This document shows, in pieces, positions 26,201 through 36,199 of a stretch of 64,000 nucleotides of DNA. Each line of letters starts with the position of its first letter. Positions within the stretch are counted from its first letter, which is position 1. A model generated the notes under the pieces. It was given only the letters and a program-made list of their open reading frames with translations. It did not search any database and was not told the origin of the DNA. The DNA comes from Branchiostoma lanceolatum (lineage: Eukaryota; Chordata; Leptocardii; Amphioxiformes; Branchiostomatidae). Both the position numbers and the translations under genes were made by a program. The stretch covers positions 26,050,974 to 26,114,973 of the forward strand of contig NC_089724.1 of NCBI RefSeq assembly GCF_035083965.1. The letters are read 5' to 3'.

Positions 26201-26312
26201 TGGGCCAGGTCCCTCAAAATAGCCATTTGGTACCAAACAGAGGGCCAAAGGGTTAATTCCTCTACTTTATAATTATGCATGATAACAATGTCAAATGTCC
26301 AGCTTTTTAGGA
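23240..26312. repeat. Higher-order tandem repeat, four units of about 0.77, 0.89, 0.94 and 0.47 kb
   Basis: Units start at GTTGTCCAAAGTTAATGATGG (23,240; 24,008; 24,902; 25,846). Each has a 9-bp satellite array of variable length, a short spacer (CTTCCAAGTCTTCCAAATC) and about 600 bp of complex sequence. The last unit is cut off at 26,312. The complex parts differ by only a few bases between units, so amplification is recent. Confidence 0.93.
23258..23405. repeat. 9-bp satellite array GGATATTCC/GGAAATTCC, unit 1
   Basis: About 16 copies. The frame never closes, producing false (PDI)n, (SGY)n, (EYP)n and (GIS)n proteins. The corresponding arrays of units 2-4 are at about 24,026-24,308, 24,920-25,250 and 25,864-26,128 and differ in copy number and in the order of the A and T variants. 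Confidence 0.95.
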
Positions 26313-28189
26313 CAATTTTCAGGATTTTTTAGGACACAAAAGCAATTTTCATCCCCAAAACTGCTATTTTTAGGGCATTCTTCCAAGGCCGCTGGAAGGA
26401 AAATAAAAGTTTTCCCAGGATAATGACTGATATGGAAATAAAGGTCATCATTCTGTCTGTGCAATTAGGAAAAATGAAACAAGAGCTTTAAAAAAAAGCT
26501 GGCGTTTCGGCTACGTTTATGAGTGTGAATTGTCTTTTCCCTTTACTTGAAGTAAAATCTGCCAGAGGAAGTCACTCAAGGGCTGTTCAGTCTATAAGAA
26601 AAATTGTCATTTTGGGAAATGAGTACTGTTTTAATAGAGAAAGGCAGATTGGGGAAAGCAATTTTGAAGTTACGTCACTTAACTTAAGTGCTTTTGAAAA
26701 AGCTGGTCTTGGCCTACAACTTGTACTTATTTGTAAAATGTATAATAGGCTCATTATAAAAGCTATCAATGTAATTATGTACATGGCACGCAATAAAACA
26801 TGAAATTTGAAAAAGCACCATTGAATCATCAGCACTATGGTAATTAAGTGAAATAGAAGTTCATAACAGCTAAGGTTCTATCTAAAATGACTACCAAATG
26901 TCAAACAAATCAACAGCTACCTCATCCGTATTATTCTGGTTTCCGCATTTACAACATTTCTTCCTTATTTTCCTGGGTAATTTTGCTAAAATTCATGAAA
27001 ATTCCCATAGTTTTGTGCCGAGGGGCGCCACTTTCCACGTCCGTGTTGTCTGAATGAAGTCGATACTGAACAATGGAGCATTTGCTACTGTAACAAAGAA
27101 TCGCTGTTTTGCAAACAACATCAAGAGCCTCTGTTTACATCGGGGATAGAAGTTTAGTGGCGAGTGTTTTGCAAGAATCATCTTACCGCGCATAGGAGCC
27201 GCTGCACGGTATTTTCCATTACAATGAACAGAAAAATTCGAATGCCGGGTTTGGAATCTATGAAGTCCTGTTCATAAGACAAAGGCCTTGTATATATTAA
27301 ATGAATATTTAAAAATAACAAATATAGAATATTTCTTTATTTATTAATGAAAAAAATGATATTCATAAATATGATATTGATAGATTAATATAATATCAAT
27401 ATATATTTTTGATATTCAATATCTAAAAAGAAAAAAAAATCCATGCACGGACACGAACCCGGATCTTCTGGGTCCGAAGTGCTTCGCGTTGCCAGATCGG
27501 CCAAGCTGCGGTACGTAGCTAGTCACTCTGGACGTAATCCTATAACCTCACTATATGGTATCATTTATGCCGATTTTTGGTCGTTTTCTTGACGAAATCA
27601 TTTTTTTTCTTCTGCAATCTTGTGGAATAGATGTAATATGGTCATTTTTCAGGATATCAAAGTCCGAAACCACAATGCAATGATATTTCCGAACAGTTGT
27701 AGCAGTTGCATACGGTCGCCCTCCTGTGTCACATGCAAATCTAGCCTGCCTGCCTTTTCGTGCTCTCTTGCCATATAAGGCAACGGCTATACAAGGATTT
27801 GGGAACGTATTGCCATATAAGGTCTTACTGTGTGCGACACAGTGTTGAACCAAGCTTCCCTGGTTCCTGCCTGCAAGGTAAAAGCCAGGACAATGCGTTC
27901 CGGCGCGCATGCGCCGAAACGCAAAAAAATCGTGAGGATACGTTTTCCGCAATCCCCGATGGTGCGAAACCACGCAAAACGCACATAGAACGCACGATTC
28001 GGGTAATCAGGCGACAAAGCCGCGTTACCGTCATCGCGCACTAATACCAGGAAGTACCCGCGGACGACCAAAACTCGGAAACCGTAAAACGCTACGAAGA
28101 TCGGGTTTTTCAGGAAATATAAAAGATAACGCACTGCTATAGCAATAGCCGAAAAATCGGGAGCCAAAACTAACGAGAAAACCTAGGAT
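26313..28189. other. Inner spacer of the inverted-repeat structure
   Basis: Contains a block of higher GC (27,550-28,190) with open frames up to 140 codons on the minus strand, but no motif I recognise. An AT-rich patch (27,290-27,430) precedes the tRNA-like sequence at 27,442. Confidence 0.4.
27442..27518 (-). pseudogene. tRNA-Arg-like relic
   Basis: The minus strand has GACCCAGAAGATCCGGGTTC and a CTTCGGA loop like tRNA-Arg (TCG), with a GGCCGATCTGG D-arm-like part. The anticodon stem does not pair, so it is a relic or a SINE-type derivative. Confidence 0.4.
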
Positions 28190-28234
28190 TTGCGTCTTAT
28201 CTTCACGCACTACTTAGGTCCTTGGTCAAAACAA

Positions 28235-28800
28235 TTCCGAACCGGAACCTTAAGAAGCTATGAGTCTTTGAAGTCCATTTTTTTGGGTAATTTTGTGTAA
28301 AAAAATGTATTGTTTACTTTCCAAAATCAGGCATTTATTTGGACCACCTATGGGGTCTTGTGTAATACATTATGTTGATAGGCCATATCATTTTCTGCAT
28401 TTTGGGCTTTGAACCAACAAAATCCGTCAAAAATATCAGGAGTTATAAGGATTTTAAGAATTACACCCAACGGCCATGGTATCGAATCGCCGCAAATATC
28501 GCAATGCATCATGGGTCATTTTAAGAGGGTCTGTCTGTCATTATACCTTGTAGCAAAGGACAAAATGTCGATTTAAAAAAAATCTTGGGTGGTGGTAAGG
28601 CCTTGGTCCAATTGTAGAAATATGGGTAAGTTTTGGGTTAACTGGTGGTCACCGGTTGCCATGGAAACGGTCACTTTTTAAAAAACGGCGGATTTCTATC
28701 CGCAAAGGCTCAATCTCGTCCAGAATAAACCATCTTTAGCCTACAGAAACGCCAGCTAAGGCCACAGCAAGTAAATTTTATGGATGACATCCTCCGCAGA
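28235..28800. repeat. Inner inverted arm, left
   Basis: Landmarks AAGCTATGAGTCTTTGAAGT, CACCTATGGGGTCTTGTGTA, GGCCATGGTATCGAATCG and GGTGGTCACCGGTTGCCATG all recur as reverse complements at 31,140-31,530 and 32,345-32,480. Confidence 0.9.
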
Positions 28801-28859
28801 CTCCAAAATTAATGAGATAGGGCGAAAAAAACAAAAGGCGGGCCCCCAAAAAAAAGATT

Positions 28860-29510
28860 CCTATATTTTCACATTTTTAGATCATAAGTCTTGTTAAACA
28901 AGAATTGAGGCGACGAAATATGATATCATGACCAACAGGTCTTTTATTCCTGTATTCAACCAATGAGGTTTCATATATAATATAAAACCTCCTTGATTCA
29001 ACAGTAAACATGTCCTTGTAGATGTGTATACATCTCAATAGACAGTACAACAAATGCAGAAAAGAGCTTGTTGTACCATCATCTGAACCAACTACAATGG
29101 GTATTCATATGCGATGAATCACCTTGTATATACAGTTCAATTAACTAGACCCCCCCCCCATTATTTATATGTCCTTGCTAGAACAAATGCAGAAAACAGC
29201 TTGTTATCATACCATCATGGGCAGGAACCACACTGCGTATTCATATGCAACGAAACACCTTAGACTGTCAACATTAAACTGTTCTTGAAGATGTGTACAC
29301 AGCTCAATTAAGTAGAACAAACGCAGAAAACAGCTTGTCATACCAAGGAGGTTTTATATAGATATATAAAACCTCCTTGGTCATACCATCATGGGCAGGA
29401 ACTTCACTGGGTATTCATATGCAATGAAACACCTTAGACTATCAACATTTACGACACATTTGCCCATTTTTGGCATGTTGACCACCGTCGAAGGGCAATG
29501 AAATTTCTTG
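28860..29510. repeat. Loop region with three diverged tandem units
   Basis: The lines ACAAATGCAGAAAA(C)AGCTTGT, CATACCATCATGGGCAGGAA and GTATTCATATGCAA recur at about 29,050, 29,185 and 29,320 (period about 140-190 bp). A perfect short palindrome, CCAAGGAGGTTTTATA with its complement, sits at 29,344-29,382. A related imperfect one is at 28,958-28,998. Confidence 0.75.
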
Positions 29511-29824
29511 TTTTTTATTTCGAAATCAGGTGAAAATTAATGAGCGCGCTGATGTCATCCATAGAAATTACTTGCTGTGGCCTAACTAGAGGGACAACAT
29601 TTGCGAGCAAATGCAGAATGTTAACCTTCACTTGGTGTTTACGTTTCGAACAAGGAAGGATAAGTTGTTTTATTTAGTTGGATGAGTCAAAAAGGGACGA
29701 ATGAATGCTCATAAATTTCTACCTGTAAGGGACGTTGATGAAGACGAACAACATGGTTGCATAATGTAAACAATCAATAAGGAAGATTTATATTTCAATA
29801 AAATACTCACATGATAAAAGGTCA

Positions 29825-31015
29825 GACTCAAGGGCATGGTTCCTTAATATTCATCAACATTCATGAACATTCATAATTTTTCCTGAATATTCATGAACGT
29901 TCATGAAAATTCATGAATATTCATGAACGTTCATGAAAATTCCTGATAATTCATCAACATTCATGAATATTCATGAACGTTATGAAAATTCATGAATATT
30001 CATGAACGTTCATGAACATTCCTGAAAAATTATGAACATTCATGAATATTTATCAACGTTCATGAATGTCTTTGAATTTTCATGAACGTTCATGAAAATT
30101 CATGAATATTCATGAAAATTCATTAAAATTCATTAAAATTCATGAAAATTCCTGAAAATTCATTTTCATGAAGTACACGTTCATGAATTTTCATGAATTT
30201 TCATGAATTTTCATGAAAATTCATAGATATTCATGAACGTTCATAATGAATTTTCATGAAAGTTCATAAATATTCATGAAAATTCATGAAATTTCATGAA
30301 CGTTCATGAAAATTCATGAAAATTCATGAAAATTCATTAAAATTCATTAAAATTCATGAAAATTCCTGAAAATTCATGAAAGTTCATGAACGTTCATGAA
30401 AATTCCTAAAAATTCATGAACGTTCATGAAAATTCATGAAAATTCATGAAAATTCATGAAAATTCATGAAAATTCATGAACGTTCATGAATGTTCATGAA
30501 TATTCATGAACGTTCATGAATATTCATGAATATTCATGAACGTTCATGAATGTTCATGAATATTCATGAACGTTCATGAATATTCATGAATTCATGAAAA
30601 TTTCATGAAAATTTCATGAAAATTCATGAAAATTCATGAAAATTCATGAAAATTCATGAATACTCATGAACGTTCATGAAAATTCATGAACGTTCATGAA
30701 TTTTCATGAATTTTCATGAATTTTCATGAAAATTCATGAACGTTCATAAAAATCCATGAAAATATCATGAAAATTCATTTAAATTCATGAAAATTCATGA
30801 ACGTTTATGAATGTTCATGAATATTCATGAACGTTCATGAATATTTATGAAATTCTTGAACGTTCATGAAATGCCATGAATATTCATGAACGTTCATGAA
30901 TATTTATGAAAATTCATGAATATTCATGAACGTTCATGAATGTTCATGAATTTTCAGTAATGTTCATGACCGTTCATGGACCGACCATGAATATTCATGA
31001 ATGTTCATGAACATT
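29825..31015. repeat. TTCATGAANN 10-bp palindromic array, about 1.2 kb
   Basis: TTCATGAA palindromes separated by two bases (AA, TA, CG, TT most often), so the period is 10 bp over long stretches. CG spacers make ACGT steps (GAACGTTC). It breaks the right inner arm between 29,590 and 31,140, so it was gained after the arms formed. Confidence 0.96.
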
Positions 31016-31139
31016 TCTTGTAGCGCTAAGAATTCCAAAAGTCAATGTTAGAAATCAATCAAAACATATGATTATGCAAATTTATCTAATTATTGTTAAG
31101 ATAAAGATGTTAAGTAAATGTTACAGGCATTTAGAATAT

Positions 31140-31530
31140 ATGTTGATTAGGTGGCGTTTCTGTAGGAGAAAGATTGTGTATTCTGGACGAGATTGAGCTT
31201 TTGCGGATAGAAATTCGTCATCTTTAAAAAAAATGACCGTTTCGATGGCAACCGGTGACCACCAGTTAACCCAAAACTTATCCATATTTCTACAATTTCT
31301 TACCACCACCCAAAATTTTTAAAAAATCGACATTTTGTCCTTTGCTACAAAGTATAATTACAGATAGACCCTCTTAAAATTACCCATGATGCATTGCGAT
31401 ATTTGCAGCGATTCGATACCATGGCCGTTGGGTGTAATTCCTAAAATCCTTATAACGCCTGATATTTTTGACGTATCTTGTTGGTTCAAAGCCCAAAATG
31501 CAGAAAATGATATGGCCTATTATCACATAG
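31140..31530. repeat. Inner inverted arm, right (first part)
   Basis: Reverse complement of about 28,385-28,740. Continues at 32,345 after an 0.8-kb interruption. Confidence 0.9.
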
Positions 31531-32199
31531 GTAGATGGCGTCGACCAATCAGAAGCCTCCATTGCCCACAATAAGTGGTCTGTTATCACGCCATAACACA
31601 CCACTTATTGACGTCATGTCAGAACACAACCGTTCCATTTTGAAGAGGGGGGGATCTTTTTGATGAATCTTTTTCTTAACCTTGTTTAAAAAATCTTTAT
31701 AACCGTTGCATTTTGTAGAGGGGGTATCTATTTGATGAATCTTTGTCTTAACCTTGTTTAAGAAAATCTTTATTGTCTTAGAATTCCTAAAAATTTCCTT
31801 AGAATACATGAAAAAGGGAAAACAAATTTAAAATTCCCAAAAATGTTCCGCGTGTTCCATTTGCTGTTGGCCAAAGAAACCACGTTCTGTCTAAGGTTCC
31901 GCGCGTTCCATTTCCTGCTGGCCAAAGAACCTGTGTTCTATTCAGGTTACCTGAGGTCATGTTGCAGGGAGATTCTTCAATGATAACATTTTCTGACTGA
32001 CCTGAAACCGACCCTCCTATCCTGTGTGGTTGAAATAAATAAATCAGACAACAGTTGTACATATTCTTCATCATCTTCTGTTAAAAAAGGACATGTGAAT
32101 TCTGAAATGCATTCTTAATATAGTATAAGGGATCTATGCGTCAAACAGAAATTGTCTACTCTTATATGCGTCAGTTTGGATAAGCTATATGATAATAAC
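31531..32199. repeat. Interruption of the right arm with short tandem duplications
   Basis: Holds a palindrome at 31,571-31,607 (ATAAGTGGTCTGTTATCA), a 68-bp duplication (31,630-31,775; TTTGATGAATCTTT, CTTAACCTTGTTTAA) and a 50-bp duplication (31,845-31,940; GTTCCATTT, CTGGCCAAAGAA). Confidence 0.75.
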
Positions 32200-32346
32200 G
32201 TTAATGACCCGCCTCTTCCTCGGTGTATATGGTGTCATAACGCCTGGTCATGTGCTATAACCACCTCATAAAACCATTTTATTCGATGGTTATAGCACAT
32301 GGCCAGGCGTTATGACACCATATACCCCTCGGGGCGGGTCATTAAC
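32200..32346. mobile_element. Foldback MITE, 147 bp, with TTAA at both ends
   Basis: GTTAATGACCCGCCTC pairs with the end GGGCGGGTCATTAAC. The arms continue through CATATGGTGTCATAACGCC-like sequence for about 65 bp with few mismatches. TTAA at both edges is the target site used by piggyBac-type elements, but the palindrome itself contains it, so this is suggestive only. Confidence 0.85.
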
Positions 32347-32829
32347 CCTTAATTAACATAATGTATTACACAAGACCCCATAGGTGGTCCAAATAAATGC
32401 CTGATTTTGGAAAGTAAACAATACATTTTTTACACAAAATTACCCAAAAAAATGGACTTCAAAGACTCATAGCTTCTTATAGAGTTAAGATATCAACCAA
32501 AAACATGCTAATTCGTGATTCCTGTGGTATCTTTTGCCTACAAACCGATTTTCACCGAAGATTATTGATGTTTGATATTTTGTCCCAGTCCTCTGAATTA
32601 AGTCCCAAAAATCGAGGTCCATTTTAATGACGTCACCATATCACGTGATAATTCCTAAAAAGCTGGACATTTGACATTGTTATCATGCATAATTATAAAG
32701 TAGAGGAATCAACCTTTTCAAAAAAGTAAGTCACCCTTTGTCCCTCTGTTTGGTACCAAAAACCTGCTTGGCCCATGGACTAATGTTCATAAAATACGTG
32801 AACGTTCATGAATATTTTTAAATATGTTA

Positions 32830-33126
32830 TCAATTCACAAATGTATTATAGATATGCGTCTCATTAATATTCATAGATATATATGAAAATTTACATAAAC
32901 ATTGAGACGTTTAAAATATTGATGGTTATGAATATTGGTTGTGGATTCTGCCTCTGTATTATGGAGTAATATCGCCTTTTATCTGGTGTTGAGAAATCTA
33001 CTTGAGCCCTAGCTATTTACCATATTTATCGAACGTTAGTGTTCTGAAAAGTATTTTAGTTGATTCACGTGTTACTTGTGATAACACGTGTGAATGAACT
33101 CCAGAACACACCTCAAGCTCATTCAA
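32830..33126. repeat. Outer inverted repeat, right end
   Basis: Reverse complement of the left end at 21,783-22,080. Confidence 0.8.
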
Positions 33127-33179
33127 TTTATCACTAGTTGACATCTATTAATATTTCTCTCATCTTCAGTTACATATGT

Positions 33180-33719
33180 CACATGTTTGAGAGTCCTATT
33201 ATGGAATTTGGCGGATGTATAAACTTTCCTCATTAATTATGCAAACAAGATACTGATTTGCATAATAAGTATCTAATCATGTACATCATCACTCAAGCTA
33301 GCTACTTGCCAAAAATCATGACCATCCATCAGGCCCTTCTTGAGTTATTCTATTTCAAAGTCTGAAGCAAAACCTGTTCCTGCAGTTCCAAAAAAGCCGC
33401 TAGGGGTCCAAAACCTACACCACTTACTCTCCGTCCAAAGAGCTATCTACCACTCAAAAATCAGGACCATGGCGTAGCATGTCCAGAACACGAGATATCA
33501 AAACAGGAAGTTCCGCTGCTGTACCGTAACAAGCCGCTAGGGGACCCAAAATCTAATCATTTCCATGTCTCATCAAGACCTACCCACCTATCAAATATCA
33601 AGAAAATCTATCCAAGTCTTCTCGAGTTATGCTGTACGTTACAAACACACAAACAAATACACACACAAACGCTACCCACTGCACAACCTTCTCGGCGAAG
33701 GTAATGAAAGGAAAGTTTG
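33180..33719 (-). repeat. Repeat family S, inverted copy 4
   Basis: Carries the S boxes in reverse complement: AAAAATCATGACCATCCATC, CTGCAGTTCCAAAAAAGCC, CGAGTTATGCTGTA and the terminal CCTTCTCGGCGAAGGTAATG. Confidence 0.8.
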
Positions 33720-34390
33720 TTAACCCACTGCATTTCATAATCGGACATGGGACTGTCAGGTCATGTAACCAGATGGCCTTGCATAAACGTACATGTAGGT
33801 CAAATAAATAAACTATCCTCCAAGCAGAGGTCCTGCTGGTTTTTAACGCGTTCAGTTTAGGCATTTTTGTTCACCACGATTGGCGACATAAATGAAAAGG
33901 GGACAAAATAGAAAGCCTGACAAAAACATCTAAAAACACGACAAAAACCAGCCAGACCCACTCCTCTGCTTGGAGAGTACACTGTACTAAAACTGCACCA
34001 CTGCTAGGTGCGGAAAAGTCACATGTACATGTACATGTACTATGTCTTTCAAAATGTGTATGATATGGAATAAAGATTTATTCTATTCATATATATTGAC
34101 TGTGCCATTTCATCATCACTTTCAACTTACAACACTGCAATATTGAACCTTTGTGGCCCATATAATATCAACATACTCATATTTTTTCATGACCAGTTAT
34201 AACATATACATTTGTACCAGCACACTGTACACATATACTAGTCCTGTACCACCAAATGATTTTTAACCCCATCTAGACTGGACTCATTCGCCCAATCATA
34301 ACGTCCAAATGGTATGGTGCATGATCAAATTTGCAGGGGGTGATAAGCACGTAAATGTCAATCACTCTCCATAATAAGCCTTGATTATTT
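33720..34390 (+). repeat. Repeat X, right copy
   Basis: Direct partner of 17,255-17,890. It has an internal inverted pair, CCTCCAAGCAGAGG near 33,820 and CCTCTGCTTGGAG near 33,965. Confidence 0.85.
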
Positions 34391-34645
34391 GGCGAAGATA
34401 ATGTGTTCGTGGAACTCTAGTTTTGAATAATCTATATGATCTTAACTTATTTTTGGAAGCCCCACCTTTGTTGTCGTTATGTATTTCTTTCAGAAACGTT
34501 TGGAAGTAAATGTCTTTTATCCGCTGGCCAATGGAACTAACAATTTGTAACGTATTTGAATTATATAAAATTGGTAGGTGCCATAAGAAAGCAAACCCGC
34601 TCTCCTCTAAAGACTTACGTATTCCTGTCGCCCAACATTTCACAC
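34365..34645 (-). mobile_element. LINE ORF2 fragment (CR1/L2-like)
   Basis: A minus-strand open frame of 93 codons includes KNKLRSYRLFKTRVPRTHYL, the stretch that precedes the C-terminal Cys/His region in CR1/L2 LINEs. No tail was seen here. Confidence 0.6.
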
Positions 34646-34702
34646 CAGATTTGTCTAGATCTAACTTACATCGGTCAATGACGTTGGTATTTCAAACTCA
34701 CT

Positions 34703-34877
34703 GTAAATGCAGAAATGTTCGCGGGGATTTAAATTCGCGGTTGGGAGAAAATGGTAGTTTGAAACAATAGCAGCGCTACAGTTACACGATGGAGCCGCTT
34801 TTCGCGGTGGTTTTAAGTTCGCGGTAAAGAGTTAAAAACCGCGAACATAAAAACACCGCGAACATTTCTGCATTTAC
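34703..34877. mobile_element. Foldback MITE with TTCGCGG subterminal repeats
   Basis: GTAAATGCAGAAATGTTCGC at 34,703 is the reverse complement of the end at 34,877. Inside, AAATTCGCGG, TTTTCGCGGTGG, AAGTTCGCGG and two CCGCGAACAT copies repeat. Same family as the diverged copy at 55,388-55,585. Confidence 0.88.
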
Positions 34878-34932
34878 ATATCAGACTACTCATATTAGAG
34901 TACTGAAGAGGCGTCGTAGCCTCAGTCAGACA

Positions 34933-35014
34933 GGTAGCGTGGCCGAGCGGTCTAAGGCGCTGGTTTTAGGCACCAGTCTCCTCGGAGGCGTGGGTTCGAA
35001 TCCCACCGCTGCCA
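34933..35014 (+). tRNA. tRNA-Leu (TAG)
   Basis: GGTAGCG ... CGCTGCCA acceptor stem, D arm GTGGCCGAGCGG, anticodon loop TTTAGGC (TAG), class II variable arm, B box GGGTTCGAATCCC, T-rich terminator within 15 bases. Differs from the Leu (AAG) gene at only a few positions. Confidence 0.95.
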
Positions 35015-36081
35015 GTATTTATTTTATCACTTTCTTTCATATCACTTAGATTAGATTGGTCACATTGCATTGTCTTCACCAATTGTGATTATCCTGTAAC
35101 TCGCGACCGGCTTCTCGTCAAGACTAATGTGTAATTAGCTGATCAATGACCTTCAACTCATGGAATGCTGTCATTCCATTACATGTAGTACTAATCCATT
35201 CTGTTTGAGGATTTTCCTAAAAACAACCGGACAACTTTTTATCATTGGTCTAATATTATAATATAAAGATTTTTATGATCATGACAGGTACCATCGGTAG
35301 TGATTGATATCATCAAATTATAATCAATGACATGCAATGTAAGGATAAAATATTAGACTTGTTTGGAAGGAATGATTCCATAACTGTGACACGTCACCTG
35401 CAAACGTTCACAACTGACAAGTATTCTTGTAGATCTAGAACTTGCCCTAGTCTTATGCAATACACAAAATCCAGCACTGACACAACAAATTGCCTTGTTT
35501 TCTTTTATTACAGCAAATGGACATACACACAGATGGGAGAACCACTGGGCCACGTTTCCCCTGTAATACTAGTAGGAACACTGTGCAATACCCTGGACTG
35601 GCGACCCAACAATTCCATACACTTTTTAAGAGCGGATATAAAATAAAATGCTCTATATTAAAATCTCCATTCATAAACAGCAGTGTGACATGTATGTACA
35701 TGTAATAAGAAGTCAGAAGAATTCCATCTGGGGGGGGGGGGGGTAAAAGGCAAACCTGGACTTTATATTGTAGAGCACATCGAGAGTCTAACACACATGG
35801 AGAACATTTGACTTGGCCAACTTTTTCTGTTCCAACTATGAGCAGAAGTTTCTCATAGTTGGGGAATCGAACCGCCCCAGTACTTTTGGACACCCCCCGA
35901 CACAGTATACAGTAAAGTTGAGGTAACGCTACATCTAGCGAGTTGAATCTATCTAAAATGAGAAATGTAACAGTAAACGTTCAACTAAAAAACTGCACCA
36001 ATTGAAATTAACTAATACAGAGGTAGTACAAACTGAATAAAACCTGAAATAAACTGAAGACTGTGCTAACATAGAGTACTA
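35015..36081. other. Intergenic, nothing recognised
   Basis: Contains a run of 15-16 G (about 35,731-35,746) and a short hairpin (CCAACTATGAG / CTCATAGTTGG, 35,833-35,862). No supported coding region. Confidence 0.45.
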
Positions 36082-36196
36082 AGGCCACACCAATTTAATT
36101 TCTTGGTTAACGGATTTTTATTTTCCAAAAAAAACAAAACAATTTTATTTTGGAAAATAAAAATCTGTTAACCAATAAATTAAATTGGTGTGGCCT
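36082..36196. mobile_element. Foldback MITE, 115 bp
   Basis: AGGCCACACCAATTTAATTT pairs with the end AAATTAAATTGGTGTGGCCT, continuing through GGTTAAC(A)GATTTTTATTTTCC. The arms are about 47 bp, nearly perfect, with a loop of about 20 bp. Confidence 0.92.
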
Positions 36197-36199
36197 AAT

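Larger units (their letters stand above)
21783..33126. mobile_element. 11.3-kb inverted-repeat (foldback-like) composite element
   Basis: The outer ends are inverted copies: GAGCTTGAGGTGTGTT at 21,789 and AACACACCTCAAGCTC ending 33,120. The match continues inward about 250 bp (shared AACACGTG, CAACTAAAATACTTTTCAGA, CAACACCAGATAAAA, GGCGAT). Inner arms also pair: 28,235-28,800 against 29,540-29,590, 31,140-31,530 and 32,345-32,480, the right arm being split by two insertions. The segment 32,480-32,785 is the inverted copy of the flank of the 0.9-kb tandem units at 23.2-26.3 kb. No transposase is recognised inside and no clear target duplication is seen. Whether it is one transposon family or an inverted duplication with nested insertions is open. 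Confidence 0.6.

Noticed and set aside
27551-28167. Minus-strand frames of 126 and 140 codons in the GC-richer patch
   Set aside because: They overlap one another in different frames and contain no familiar motif.
21783-33126. Polinton or other capsid-bearing element, because of long inverted ends
   Set aside because: No polymerase, integrase or capsid-like frame is recognised, and most of the interior is satellite DNA.
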